A DNA stretch of 64,000 nucleotides from Pedobacter changchengzhani (GTDB lineage: Bacteria; Bacteroidota; Bacteroidia; Sphingobacteriales; Sphingobacteriaceae), in NCBI RefSeq assembly GCF_004354365.1, contig NZ_SJCY01000002.1:186001-250000 (forward strand), written 5' to 3'. Below are positions 26,060 to 34,963 of this stretch, piece by piece; position 1 is the first letter of the stretch, and each line of letters opens with the position of its first letter. Both the position numbers and the translations under genes were made by a program. A model generated the notes under the pieces. It was given only the letters and a program-made list of their open reading frames with translations, made no database searches and was not told where the DNA came from.

Positions 26060-27069
26060 TAATATTTTACTTTTTTGTGTAGTTCAATTTCATTAGCTGC
26101 CTGCAAAGCTTCATTAGGCTGTATTACGTGCAAAGGTATTAATGTTTCGTAATGATTCGATGCAATTACTGAAGTATCATCAATATGTGTTGGATGTTCA
26201 ATCACCCAATCGGCCGTTAATTTCTTATCAAACCTACACTCGTTGCAAATAAATGCCTCAACTTCTCCAAACTCATCTTTACGAGCCGTAACACGTAAAA
26301 CGTTTTCGCCTTTATACCAAAGTGTTACCTTACCATTGCACGTATCATGATTACAATCACGGTGCGCATCTACAGGTTTTGTAAACCAAACCCGATTTTT
26401 AAAACGGAATGTTTTATCGGTTAAAGCACCTACGGGACAAACATCAATTACGTTACCAGAAAAATCATTCTCTACAACCTGTTGGATGTATGTAGAAATT
26501 TCTGAGTGATCACCTCGGTTTAAAATACCGTGAACACGTTTATTTGTAATCTGATCGGCAACAAAAACACAGCGGTAGCACAAAATACACCGATTCATGT
26601 GCAGTTGAATTTTATCGCCAATATCAATACGTTCAAAAGTACGGCGTTCAAACTCAAAACGGGTTTGTTGCAAACCATGTTCGTAGCTTAGATTTTGTAA
26701 ATCACATTCACCTGCTTGGTCACATACTGGGCAATCCAACGGATGATTAATTAATAAAAATTCTACTACACCTGCACGTGCTTCTAAAACCTCTGGCGAG
26801 GTAATATTCAACACTTCCATTCCATCCATTACTGTTGTACGGCAAGATGCAACCAGTTTTGGCATTGGCCGAGGATCTTTCTCCGAACCTTTTGATACCT
26901 TAACGATACAGGTACGGCATTTTCCACCACTGCCTTCTAACTTAGAATAATAACACATTGCTGGTGGAACAATATCACCGCCAATTTGCCTTGCAGCATT
27001 TAGGATGGTAGTTCCATTATCAACCTCTACCGTTATTCCGTCTATCGTAACCTTAACTTTATCACTCAT
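26059..27069 (-). CDS. nuoG: NADH-quinone oxidoreductase subunit G, short form (2Fe-2S and 4Fe-4S domains only)
   Basis: A 336-aa protein, far shorter than the about 900-aa E. coli NuoG. It has the N-terminal 2Fe-2S ferredoxin domain (MCYYSKLEGSGGKCRTC, then ASCRTT), the His-ligated N5 motif region (HPLDCPVCDQAGECDLQ), HMNRCILCYRCV and CPVGALTDK, and ends shortly after FICNECRFDKK. The molybdopterin-oxidoreductase-like C-terminal domain is absent. No stop codon or frameshift separates a lost part: nuoH starts immediately by TAATG overlap. This short NuoG is a lineage feature of many Bacteroidota, so it is not a truncation artefact. Its N-terminus MSDKVKVTIDGITVEV is natural. Confidence 0.94.
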   Translation of the reverse strand: MSDKVKVTIDGITVEVDNGTTILNAARQIGGDIVPPAMCYYSKLEGSGGKCRTCIVKVSKGSEKDPRPMPKLVASCRTTVMDGMEVLNITSPEVLEARAGVVEFLLINHPLDCPVCDQAGECDLQNLSYEHGLQQTRFEFERRTFERIDIGDKIQLHMNRCILCYRCVFVADQITNKRVHGILNRGDHSEISTYIQQVVENDFSGNVIDVCPVGALTDKTFRFKNRVWFTKPVDAHRDCNHDTCNGKVTLWYKGENVLRVTARKDEFGEVEAFICNECRFDKKLTADWVIEHPTHIDDTSVIASNHYETLIPLHVIQPNEALQAANEIELHKKVKY

Positions 27070-27141
27070 TATTTAAATTCAAAAGTGAAAATTTTAAATT
27101 AAAAACCTTCAAAAAGTTTAAGCTTTATCTTTATTTATTGT

Positions 27142-27241
27142 GCCGTCTTTGCGAGGCACGAATCAAACTTTTCTTTATAGTCTATCGCTTTAGGATTGCT
27201 TTCCCGAGAAGTCGGGACTAGCTGTTCCTGGCCACGACGCC
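27142..27241. repeat. Degenerate, rearranged REP-like element in the nuoF-nuoG junction
   Basis: The left side GCCGTCTTTGCGAGGCACGA (27142-27161, in register with the element at 24294) and GGATTGCTTTCC match the 24.3-kb element. The right arm is interrupted by a small perfect hairpin TCCCGA-GAAG-TCGGGA (27202-27217), then resumes as GTTCCTGGCCACGACG. The two copies lie 2.8 kb apart in the same operon and differ by several substitutions, so they are not a recent duplication. Confidence 0.75.
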
Positions 27242-27271
27242 AGACTTCATCACAAAAAGTGACTTAAAATC

Positions 27272-28639
27272 TTATTTCTCTTCAGTTACAGTTATCTTTT
27301 CTATCGGCACAGCATAATTTGCCATACCATAAGGCACTGTCTGACTTTTAACCGGCTCATTAATGTAGTATTCAAATTCATCTCTGAAGTGACGAATTGC
27401 GCTCGCTACTGGCCAAGCCGCTGCATCACCTAACGGGCAAATTGTATTTCCTTCAATTCTACGTTGTATATCCCAAAGCAAATCAACATCCTGCATATTG
27501 CCTTTTCCGTGTACAATTCTATTCAAAACCTTTTCCATCCATCCCGTACCTTCACGGCATGGCGAACACTGTCCGCAACTTTCGTGATAATAAAAGCGAG
27601 AAAAATTCCAAGTATTGCGAACAATAGATTGGTCTTCATCAAAAGCGATAAAACCGCCAGAACCCAACATCGTTCCTGTCGCAAATCCACCTTCTGATAA
27701 AGATTCATAACTCATCAAACGTGGCTCGCCGTTGGCTAACTTTAAAGTTAAGTTTGCTGGCAAAACAGGTACCGATGATCCGCCCGCAACTGTTGCTTTT
27801 AGGCGTTTTCCATTTGCAATACCGCCACAATATTCATCAGAGTAAATAAATTCTTCTACAGGTAAGCCTAATTCTATTTCATAAACACCTGGCTTTACTA
27901 AATTACCCGATGCGGATATTAACTTTGTACCAGTACTTCTACCAATACCTATTTTTGCATATTCTTCTCCGCCATCGTTAATGATGGGTACAATCGCAGC
28001 AATGGATTCAACATTGTTTACTACCGTTGGGCAACCATATAAACCTGCAATTGCCGGGAAAGGTGGTTTAATTCTAGGGTTTCCTCTTTTACCTTCAAGC
28101 GATTCTAACAATGCAGTTTCTTCACCACAAATGTAAGCACCGCCACCTGGTTGCACATATAACTCTAAATCGTAACCTGTACCTAAAATATTTTTACCTA
28201 AAAAACCTGCAGCTTTAGCTTCGGCAATAGCTTTTTCTAAAATACGAATTTGAGGCATCATTTCGCCACGAACGTAGATGTAAGAAACTTTCGCACCTAA
28301 AGCAAAGCTAGATACAATCATACCTTCTATCAAAGCGTGCGGAATGTGCGTCATTAAATACCGATCCTTGAAAGTTCCAGGTTCAGACTCATCTGCGTTA
28401 CACACCAAATAGCGCGCAACACCTTCTGGCTTAGCCAAAAAACTCCACTTCATACCTGTTGGAAAACCTGCTCCACCACGGCCACGCAAGCCTGATTTCT
28501 TAACTTCTTCAACAATCTCTTCAGGTGTTAAAGTTTTAAGGGCTTTTTCCACGGCACGGTAACCACCTTTTTGGCGATAGACCTCAAATGTATTGATGCC
28601 TGGTACGTTTATATGCTCAAGTAATAATTTACGGCTCAT
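27272..28639 (-). CDS. nuoF: NADH-quinone oxidoreductase subunit F
   Basis: A 455-aa peripheral-arm flavoprotein that binds NADH, FMN and cluster N3. Motifs are [18 protein letters not shown] (NADH/FMN), [31 protein letters not shown], and the cluster ligands [11 protein letters not shown] plus NTICPLGD. I place the start at ATG 28639 ([14 protein letters not shown]), because the upstream in-frame extension of 19 residues is encoded by the intergenic palindrome and has no family similarity. The gaps on both sides (nuoE 81 bp, nuoG 202 bp) hold repeats. It is the electron entry subunit, paired with NuoE. Confidence 0.95.
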   Translation of the reverse strand: MSRKLLLEHINVPGINTFEVYRQKGGYRAVEKALKTLTPEEIVEEVKKSGLRGRGGAGFPTGMKWSFLAKPEGVARYLVCNADESEPGTFKDRYLMTHIPHALIEGMIVSSFALGAKVSYIYVRGEMMPQIRILEKAIAEAKAAGFLGKNILGTGYDLELYVQPGGGAYICGEETALLESLEGKRGNPRIKPPFPAIAGLYGCPTVVNNVESIAAIVPIINDGGEEYAKIGIGRSTGTKLISASGNLVKPGVYEIELGLPVEEFIYSDEYCGGIANGKRLKATVAGGSSVPVLPANLTLKLANGEPRLMSYESLSEGGFATGTMLGSGGFIAFDEDQSIVRNTWNFSRFYYHESCGQCSPCREGTGWMEKVLNRIVHGKGNMQDVDLLWDIQRRIEGNTICPLGDAAAWPVASAIRHFRDEFEYYINEPVKSQTVPYGMANYAVPIEKITVTEEK

Positions 28640-28655
28640 GTATTTATTAGATGTG

Positions 28656-28707
28656 AGATGTGAGATGTGAGATTTTAGACAAATTGCCAATCTCATATCT
28701 CATATCT
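28656..28707. repeat. Hairpin-forming tandem GTGAGAT / ATCTCAT repeat in the nuoE-nuoF junction
   Basis: The 19-nt arm AGATGTGAGATGTGAGATT (28656-28674) faces AATCTCATATCTCATATCT (28689-28707) across a 14-nt loop. The arms are complementary at all positions, counting two G-T pairs. Each arm is itself a tandem array of 7-8-nt units. The structure is transcribed within the nuo mRNA and lies just before the nuoF start. Confidence 0.8.
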
Positions 28708-28720
28708 AGTTTCTCAAATC

Positions 28721-29233
28721 TCATTTGTTCTTTAAATCTTCAATCAATTTATCTACACTTTCAGTTGTTAAGTTTTCGTAGAAGGTATAATCTGGACTAA
28801 TTTGTAAAACTGGCCCATAACCACATGCAGCTAAGCACTCAACACCTCTAAAACTAAACAACCCATCTGCAGTAACTTCCCCTTCTTTTACACCTAAAGT
28901 GTTTTCTAAGTGTGTTAATATTTTTTCTGCACCTACCAAACAACAAGGTCCTGTGCGGCAAACTTCCATTGCATATTTTCCTTGTGGCTTTAAAAAGTAC
29001 ATACTGTAGAAAGTGGCTACTTCATAAACTTCAATAGGCTCAATATTTAAATATGCAGCAATTTGATCCATTGCTGATGTACTTACCCATAAATATTCGG
29101 CCTGTACTAAATGCAAAAGTGGCAGTAAAGCCGATTTTTGCTTTCCTTCTGGATAACGGCTTTTAACATCATCAAATTTTGCCAGCAAAGCTGATGACAA
29201 CTGTACAGGTGTTTGTTCTTCTACTTTAAGCAT
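28721..29233 (-). CDS. nuoE: NADH-quinone oxidoreductase subunit E
   Basis: A 170-aa thioredoxin-like 2Fe-2S subunit carrying cluster N1a. The four ligands lie in CRTGPCCLVG and CLAACGYGP (C-x4/5-C ... C-x3-C). EVYEVATFYSMYFLKPQGKY is the typical upstream segment. It partners with NuoF at the NADH oxidation site. Its start overlaps the end of nuoD by 8 bp (29226-29233), implying coupled translation. The length is normal (about 160-170 aa). Confidence 0.96.
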   Translation of the reverse strand: MLKVEEQTPVQLSSALLAKFDDVKSRYPEGKQKSALLPLLHLVQAEYLWVSTSAMDQIAAYLNIEPIEVYEVATFYSMYFLKPQGKYAMEVCRTGPCCLVGAEKILTHLENTLGVKEGEVTADGLFSFRGVECLAACGYGPVLQISPDYTFYENLTTESVDKLIEDLKNK

Positions 29234-30440
29234 CTAATTCTCCTGCAATAATGTTCATACTACTCATGTTTATAATGGCATCGGATAATAACATGCCTTC
29301 GCTCATTGGTGCAAACATTTGATAATTTATAAAACTAGGTCTGCGAAAATGCAAACGGTAAGGCGTACGTCCACCATCGTTTATCAAATAAAATCCTAAT
29401 TCGCCGTTTCCACCTTCTACAGCGTGGTAAATTTCCGCTTTCGGTGCATCAATCTCGCCCATCACAATTTTAAAATGATAGATTAAGGCTTCCATATTGT
29501 TGTAAACTTCTTGTTTTGGAGGAAGATAAAATTCTGGCACATCAGCGTGAAAAATACCTTTAGGCTCAGATTTTAATTTCTCTAAACTTTGTTCGATTAT
29601 CCTTAAACTCTGCCACATTTCTTCATTCCGAACCAAATAACGATCGTAAATATCGCCACTTGTACCCACTGGTACTTCAAAATCAAAATCTTGATAAGAA
29701 GAATAAGGATCGCTTACGCGAACATCATAATCTATACCCGTAGCGCGCAAAAGTGGACCAGTCCAACCGTAATCTAAAGCTGTTTCTTTACCTACTTCGG
29801 CAACGCCCGCAGTTCTATCAATAAAAATACGGTTACGGTTTAAAAGGTTTTCAAATTCTTTTAAAGCGACTGGAAATTCTTTTAAAAATTTATTGATTTT
29901 GGTAAATGCTACCTCATTAAAATCTCGCTCAAACCCACCAATTCTACCAATATTTGTTGTTAAGCGTGCACCACACACTTCCTCAAAAATTTCGTAAATG
30001 TGCTCTCTAAATTGAAAAAGGTATAAGAAAGTTGTTGTTGCGCCGGTATCTTGACCAATAATTGTATTACATATAATATGATCTGCAATACGAGAAAGTT
30101 CCATTATAATTACACGTAGATAATCTACACGTTTTGGCATTTCGATTTTTAACAGTTTTTCAACCGTCATGTGCCAACCCATATTGTTAATTGGCGACGA
30201 GCAGTAATTTAAACGATCTGTAAGTGGGGTAATTTGATAAAATGGGCGATGCTCGGCAATTTTTTCAAAAGCACGATGGATGTATCCAACTGTAGATACG
30301 CCGCTAACAATCCGTTCTCCATCCATTTGCAAAACATTTTGGAAAACTCCATGTGTTGCTGGGTGGGTTGGACCTAGGTTTAAAGTTACCAGTTCCTCTT
30401 GAGGATCGTTATCTGTAAATACAGGATGGTTATGATTCAT
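29226..30440 (-). CDS. nuoD: NADH-quinone oxidoreductase subunit D
   Basis: A 404-aa 49-kDa-type subunit related to NiFe-hydrogenase large subunits. It forms the quinone cavity with NuoB and NuoH. Key segments are [19 protein letters not shown] (with the quinone-head His), [34 protein letters not shown] and [13 protein letters not shown]. It is separate from NuoC here; no fusion as in E. coli. The stop overlaps the nuoE start by 8 bp. A small TTCCG/CGGAA hairpin (30450-30465) precedes the start in the mRNA. Confidence 0.97.
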   Translation of the reverse strand: MNHNHPVFTDNDPQEELVTLNLGPTHPATHGVFQNVLQMDGERIVSGVSTVGYIHRAFEKIAEHRPFYQITPLTDRLNYCSSPINNMGWHMTVEKLLKIEMPKRVDYLRVIIMELSRIADHIICNTIIGQDTGATTTFLYLFQFREHIYEIFEEVCGARLTTNIGRIGGFERDFNEVAFTKINKFLKEFPVALKEFENLLNRNRIFIDRTAGVAEVGKETALDYGWTGPLLRATGIDYDVRVSDPYSSYQDFDFEVPVGTSGDIYDRYLVRNEEMWQSLRIIEQSLEKLKSEPKGIFHADVPEFYLPPKQEVYNNMEALIYHFKIVMGEIDAPKAEIYHAVEGGNGELGFYLINDGGRTPYRLHFRRPSFINYQMFAPMSEGMLLSDAIINMSSMNIIAGELDA

Positions 30441-30449
30441 GGCCCTTAA

Positions 30450-30465
30450 TTCCGAAAAAACGGAA
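30450..30465 (-). promoter_or_regulatory. Small hairpin in the nuoD leader region
   Basis: Minus-strand TTCCG-TTTTTT-CGGAA ends 10 nt upstream of the nuoD ATG, within an 83-bp gap after nuoC. It could affect nuoD initiation or processing of the operon mRNA. It is short, so chance is possible. Confidence 0.3.
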
Positions 30466-30523
30466 CTCCTTTCAAATTTTATTGTTAATTATTTGTTATA
30501 TCTAACTTCTATTTCGGCAAAAA

Positions 30524-31024
30524 TTATCTGCCAAAAAATTCGTCTTTTTTATCAACACGATTTGGATCTTCCAAAGGGTATTGCTTTAACATTGGGTGAA
30601 CACCCAAATCATCCATATTCAAAATACGGCGCAAATCTGGGTGACCTTCAAACTTAACGCCAAAAAAATCATACGTTTCGCGTTCCATCCAATTGGCAGC
30701 TTTCCAAATTGTAGTAGCAGTAGGTATAGTTGGATGTTTTTCAGCAATAAAAACTTTTACCCTAATTCTTACCCTTTCTACCATATTATTTAAGTGGTAA
30801 ACCACTGCAATTCCATGGTCTTTTTCGGGGTAATGTACAGCTGTAATATCCGTTAAGAAATTAAAATTTAATTCATTTTTAAGATGCAAAAGTACGTTGT
30901 GAATTACATCTGTATAGGTTACAAAAGTTAATAAACCATAAGGTTCGGAAACTGCTGTTACTTTTTCGCCAAACTTTTCTACAAGCTTAACATGGATATC
31001 GTTATTTAAAGTTGTTTGCTCCAT
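30524..31024 (-). CDS. nuoC: NADH-quinone oxidoreductase subunit C
   Basis: A 166-aa 30-kDa-type subunit of the peripheral arm without its own cofactor. Conserved segments are FLTDITAVHYPE near residues 57-68, VRIRVKVFIAEKHPTIPTAT, and the signature WMERETYDFFGVKFEGHPDLRRIL split as ERETYDFFGV then GHPDLRRIL near 110-135. It ends PLEDPNRVDKKDEFFGR. Its ATG overlaps the nuoB stop (TAATG at 31024). It is a stand-alone subunit, as is common outside enterobacteria. Confidence 0.96.
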   Translation of the reverse strand: MEQTTLNNDIHVKLVEKFGEKVTAVSEPYGLLTFVTYTDVIHNVLLHLKNELNFNFLTDITAVHYPEKDHGIAVVYHLNNMVERVRIRVKVFIAEKHPTIPTATTIWKAANWMERETYDFFGVKFEGHPDLRRILNMDDLGVHPMLKQYPLEDPNRVDKKDEFFGR

Positions 31025-31566
31025 TATTTAATACCGTATTGACCGAGAAGATCTTTATAATAATCAGAATGCCTTCTTCTGCCCGATTCATTTTTAACTA
31101 AATCTTGTACGCGCTGGAAACCATCTAAAATAGCTTCAGGCCTAGGCGGACAACCAGGCACGTAAACATCAACTGGTATAACCTCATCAATTCCTTGTAA
31201 AACAGAATAGGTATCAAAAATACCGCCACTGCTTGCACATGCACCAACAGCCATTACCCAACGTGGCTCGGCCATTTGAATATAAACCTGCTTAAGCACT
31301 GGTGCCATTTTTTTTGCAATGGTACCCATTACCATTAAAACATCAGCTTGACGGGGAGAAAAACTTAAACGCTCTGCACCGAAACGACCCAAATCGTAAT
31401 GTGAACCCATAGTTGCCATAAACTCAATGCCGCAGCAAGAAGTTGCGAAAGGCAACGGCCACAACGAATTTGCGCGAGCCAAACCGATCACTTTATCTAA
31501 AGAAGTGGCAAAATAGCCAGGTCCTTCTGTTCCTGGAGGTGCATCTACTATATTAATTTCACTCAT
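31024..31566 (-). CDS. nuoB: NADH-quinone oxidoreductase subunit B
   Basis: A 180-aa subunit holding cluster N2, the final electron donor to quinone. Ligands are the adjacent cysteines in [13 protein letters not shown], the Cys of GACASSGG and the Cys of [11 protein letters not shown] choose ATG 31566 ([12 protein letters not shown]) over the TTG four codons upstream. The stop overlaps nuoC. It is preceded by an unusually long 208-bp gap after nuoA, so nuoB-N could have an additional promoter or mRNA processing site. Confidence 0.96.
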   Translation of the reverse strand: MSEINIVDAPPGTEGPGYFATSLDKVIGLARANSLWPLPFATSCCGIEFMATMGSHYDLGRFGAERLSFSPRQADVLMVMGTIAKKMAPVLKQVYIQMAEPRWVMAVGACASSGGIFDTYSVLQGIDEVIPVDVYVPGCPPRPEAILDGFQRVQDLVKNESGRRRHSDYYKDLLGQYGIK

Positions 31567-31774
31567 GTTTTTAAACAAAAAATGTTCATTCCTTTTTATA
31601 GAATGAACACAAATTTACAATATTTTAAAGCCAAACATACAAACGATACTTGATTTAGAACCTTTCTAAATAATTAATTTAACTGGGGGCTAAGTGTAAA
31701 TGATACACATTTGGTTTTCAGTTCTCAATTAACAGTTTTTCTATGCTCAAATGCAGGCCACAATTGTTAACCTA

Positions 31775-32146
31775 TTAGTTCCAGTCTAACACTTTTTTCT
31801 TAAGTACATACACAAATCCTAATAATAGTGTAGCCATAAAAATGAACATCTCTATCATTCCATCCATTTTTAATGCTTTAAAATTAACTGCCCAAGGATA
31901 CATGAAAATAACTTCTATATCAAAAAGAACAAATAATATTGCTACCACGAAGTATTTAACGGAAAATGGCTGCCTTGCATTACCAATCATTTTAACACCA
32001 GCCTCAAAAGTTTCTAATTTATCGCTGGTTTTACGTTTTGGGCCTAAAAAATGTGTGGCAACTAAAGTTGTTACTACAAACCCTAAGGCAACAATTACTT
32101 GAAATATAATCGGTAAAAAATCTATTGAGGTACTTTGCGCTTGCAT
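31775..32146 (-). CDS. nuoA: NADH-quinone oxidoreductase subunit A
   Basis: A 123-aa protein with three membrane helices, the first gene of the nuo operon. The conserved cytoplasmic loop between helices 1 and 2 carries KLETFEAGVKMIGNARQPFSVKYFVVAILF, recognisable from FEAG and the R-x-P/F-x-V-K-Y-F pattern, followed by VLFDIEVIFMYPWAV with conserved Asp and Glu. This loop lines the quinone tunnel. A strong promoter (TTTG-N20-TACTTTTG) lies just upstream. Confidence 0.96.
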   Translation of the reverse strand: MQAQSTSIDFLPIIFQVIVALGFVVTTLVATHFLGPKRKTSDKLETFEAGVKMIGNARQPFSVKYFVVAILFVLFDIEVIFMYPWAVNFKALKMDGMIEMFIFMATLLLGFVYVLKKKVLDWN

Positions 32147-32164
32147 ATTCTTAATTTTCTGCTA

Positions 32165-32196
32165 CAAAAGTAAAAGAAAAAGGCAGAGTAACCAAA
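32165..32196 (-). promoter_or_regulatory. Promoter of the nuo operon
   Basis: On the minus strand TTTG (32196-32193), a 20-bp spacer and TACTTTTG (32172-32165) give a full match to the Bacteroidota -33/-7 consensus. It overlaps the terminator hairpin of the TPR gene upstream. The predicted start is near 32158, a short leader before nuoA. Confidence 0.75.
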
Positions 32197-32207
32197 CGCT
32201 GCCTTTT
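32176..32207 (-). terminator. Terminator of the TPR gene
   Basis: The stem AAAAGGCAG / CTGCCTTTT with a 14-nt loop is followed on the minus strand by TTTCTTTT. It lies 20 bp after the TPR protein stop and overlaps the nuo promoter. Confidence 0.8.
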
Positions 32208-32226
32208 CTAAATTATATTAACTGTT

Positions 32227-33939
32227 TTATTTTCCTTTTGCTTTAGCACCTGTTGCACCTGTAAGCTCTTTCAATTTAGCTGGTGCATATTTAGATACTG
32301 GATCTAACGCTATACTTTTGGTAAAATAATCAATTGCTTTTTGTTTATCTTTTTTAGCATACCATTCTCCTAAAGTATCATAAGCCTCAGTTAGATTTGC
32401 TTTATTTGCCTCTATTTCTTCAGGTTTGATAATGGTTACATATTTTTCATAATGTGGAATAGACAAACCTTTTGGATTTGTTTTATCATCCATCGTGCTA
32501 TTTATTCGTGCTCTATAAAAAGCTGCAAGAGATAATCCAGGACTTAATCTTTGTAAAGTACTTAAAGCAGAGTCTGCTCTTACTAAACCAGCAATATCCA
32601 ACGGCTTATTTTCTTTTTTATCAAAATATGCTTGGTAAAAACGATTTACACCAATATAGTAGTAATTATACAACGAGCCTTTACCCATTGGGTTATACTT
32701 AATAGCCGTTTCATAAGTATCGGCTGCTTTACCGTATTTTTTGGCTTTCATGTACGATGCTGCAACATCACCAATTGCTTCAGCATTAGTAGAATCTGCT
32801 TTTGTTGCTTCAACGATATTAACTAATGCAATACTATCTTGTCCTGCTTGCAATTCTGCTTTACCCAAATACAAGTAATCATTAGGCAAAAGTTTAGACT
32901 TATCTTTAATTTTGCTAAAAAGCTCATTCATATAAGTTAATGATTGAGGGTAATTCTTATTCTCATAAGCAGCCCACCCCTTCATTCTCGCAACTACAAC
33001 GCTGTTAGGGTCGTTTGCATCAACATTCATTTGCGAAGCCACCTGCTCAAGCGTTTGGTAATCTTTAGCATAGAATAAGAATTGCGCATAACGAATTTGA
33101 GATTCTAAAGATTTATCGGTTAAATCTAAATACTTTTTATAATTCTCAATTGCCTTAGCTGCTTTTTCCTTATCCGTACCAAAATTACTCCACTGTAAGT
33201 AAAGTTCTCCTAATTCGCGATATGCAGGGCCGTAATTTGGATCTGCTGCAATTACATCCAACAATTCTTTTTCGCCCTCAGGAAATGCACGAGATTGCTT
33301 GTACATTCTACCTGTTTGTACTTTAGCTCTTCTATTTGTAGGATCAATATCCTGAACTCTAAAATATGGACCTAATGCTTCAGAATTTTTGCTTTGCAAT
33401 GAGTAAGCATCACCAATTGCTACGAAAACATCCGCATCTTTATCCTTAGCATCTAAATCATCTGCCTTAGTTAAGTTCGCAATTGCGCTGTCAAAATCTG
33501 GTTTCGATTCTACATCGCTAGGTTTATCCTGTGCTAAATAAGCTTTACCAACGGCCAAATAAGTTTTATAATCCTTCGGCGATAAAGAAATTGCTTGATC
33601 GAAATTAGTTTTTGCTGAAGTTGGGTTATTCGATAGTAAATCTGCTTCACCTAAACCAGCATAAATTGATGCATTTTTTGGATCGCCTTTTAAACCTGCA
33701 TTAAACACATTTCTAGCTGAATCTATATAACCTGTTTTTAGATAAACTAAACCTAAATTATAAAAGCTATCCCCATCTGATGGCTTAGAACTGGTTAAAG
33801 TTTTAAGCATCGATTTTGCTTTTTCATACTGCTCAGCATCAATGGCCTTTTTTGCATCATTTAAATTTTGAGCAAAAACCGCTGAACCCACTAACGCTAT
33901 ACCTACATTTAAGGCTATTGCTTTTTTTGAGATTTTCAT
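32227..33939 (-). CDS. Secreted tetratricopeptide-repeat protein
   Basis: A 570-aa protein with a signal peptide (MKISKKAIALNVGIALVGSAVFAQ) followed by TPR repeats over most of its length, for example YNLGLVYLKTGYIDSARNVF, YAGLGEADLLSNNPTSAKTNF and YDTLGEWYAKKDKQKAIDYFT. The repeats form a helical protein-binding scaffold in the periplasm. It is the last gene of the exbB-tonB cluster, 126 bp after the PstS-like gene, and ends with a terminator. A conserved association of such TPR proteins with the TonB energiser in Bacteroidota suggests a role at the envelope, but the partner is unknown. Confidence 0.85.
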   Translation of the reverse strand: MKISKKAIALNVGIALVGSAVFAQNLNDAKKAIDAEQYEKAKSMLKTLTSSKPSDGDSFYNLGLVYLKTGYIDSARNVFNAGLKGDPKNASIYAGLGEADLLSNNPTSAKTNFDQAISLSPKDYKTYLAVGKAYLAQDKPSDVESKPDFDSAIANLTKADDLDAKDKDADVFVAIGDAYSLQSKNSEALGPYFRVQDIDPTNRRAKVQTGRMYKQSRAFPEGEKELLDVIAADPNYGPAYRELGELYLQWSNFGTDKEKAAKAIENYKKYLDLTDKSLESQIRYAQFLFYAKDYQTLEQVASQMNVDANDPNSVVVARMKGWAAYENKNYPQSLTYMNELFSKIKDKSKLLPNDYLYLGKAELQAGQDSIALVNIVEATKADSTNAEAIGDVAASYMKAKKYGKAADTYETAIKYNPMGKGSLYNYYYIGVNRFYQAYFDKKENKPLDIAGLVRADSALSTLQRLSPGLSLAAFYRARINSTMDDKTNPKGLSIPHYEKYVTIIKPEEIEANKANLTEAYDTLGEWYAKKDKQKAIDYFTKSIALDPVSKYAPAKLKELTGATGAKAKGK

Positions 33940-34065
33940 AGTTCGTTATTGTTTTAATGTTAACAAAATTTTAGTAATAAATTTTACTGTATTACAAATT
34001 CGTTAGGTATTCAATTTTGAATTTCGGATTGAACCAACAATCTTTTTTCAATTATAATAAAATTT

Positions 34066-34959
34066 TTATTTCTTTAATAAATTTATTTCCCTTGGCATTA
34101 ACTTATGAGGACCAAGTCCAGATTTAAGTACAATTAATTGTCCCCGCTGACTTCTTAACCATGTTGCAAATCCTGTGCCTAAACCATCTCTACCTTCGCA
34201 ATCTAAAATATTTATATTCCGAAGAAAGGGATAAATACCGTTAATTAAATTGTTTTGTGTTGGCTTATAGTATTGATCATGACCTGGTTTACCTTTTAAA
34301 TTCTTAACGCCAAGAAATTTAACTTTCGCAATCTCTTTAGTCATCTCTAAATTTTGATCAGATACCCAATTTACGCCTAAAATGCCAATATAGTTTTTAT
34401 CCTCAGCAATTAACTTTATTACTTCGTTACTGTTGTTCTTTGCAAAAACATTTTGTTTGGGGAATTGTTTAATGTTGGCTATCTGTTTCAAGTAGGAGAA
34501 TGTACTGGAGTAAATGTTGTCAAATACGAGTTTTTTATCAGCACTTTTTCCCTGCAATATGTCAATAATTTCTTTAACGTTAATTGTACTGTCAATATTA
34601 TCTACATTTGTAATTAAGGCAATTCCATCAACGGCGAACCTCGAAGTGTTTATTGGAATATTTCTCTTTTTGTAAAATTTCTGTTCATCTGTCGTAAGCA
34701 TTCTCGGCAGTACAGCAACTCTAACGCTGTCATTCAAAAAGACTGGCAAAAGCTTTTCCTCTGGCCGATTGAGCATAACAATTTTTGCATCGGGATAATC
34801 GAGATTAAAAATTTCTATTTCTTGTTTAACGATTGGGCCAACGCTTTCATCGACCAGCATGGTTAAGTTCCCTGCCGTTCTGGTTTCTTTTACCGCTTTA
34901 GTTTTTTGTTTGCAAGAAACAAAGCTTAGCAGTAAAAATGCAAAAAACACTTTATTCAT
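34066..34959 (-). CDS. PstS-like substrate-binding lipoprotein
   Basis: A 297-aa lipoprotein. The start at ATG 34959 gives MNKVFFAFLLLSFVSC with the lipidated Cys16; an upstream in-frame start would overlap the preceding gene. The mature part follows the type II periplasmic binding fold of PstS: AGNLTMLVDESVGPIVKQE, DSVRVAVLPRMLT, VDGIALITN (the PstS loop typically G-x-A-x-x-V), and GLGTGFATWLRSQRGQLIV at the C-terminus. No PstCAB permease is nearby. It is located in the TonB operon, 4 bp after the 2-TM protein gene. It may be a ligand sensor or retain phosphate binding; the usual phosphate-contact residues are not clearly conserved. Confidence 0.8.
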   Translation of the reverse strand: MNKVFFAFLLLSFVSCKQKTKAVKETRTAGNLTMLVDESVGPIVKQEIEIFNLDYPDAKIVMLNRPEEKLLPVFLNDSVRVAVLPRMLTTDEQKFYKKRNIPINTSRFAVDGIALITNVDNIDSTINVKEIIDILQGKSADKKLVFDNIYSSTFSYLKQIANIKQFPKQNVFAKNNSNEVIKLIAEDKNYIGILGVNWVSDQNLEMTKEIAKVKFLGVKNLKGKPGHDQYYKPTQNNLINGIYPFLRNINILDCEGRDGLGTGFATWLRSQRGQLIVLKSGLGPHKLMPREINLLKK

Positions 34960-34963
34960 ATTA

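Noticed and set aside
26059..27069. A broken or truncated nuoG
   Set aside because: The stop codon overlaps the nuoH start and all expected cysteines of the N-terminal domains are present; short NuoG is normal in this lineage.
28640..28696. In-frame N-terminal extension of nuoF
   Set aside because: It is encoded by the tandem GTGAGAT repeat region and lacks any NuoF similarity; MSRKLLLEH is the natural N-terminus.
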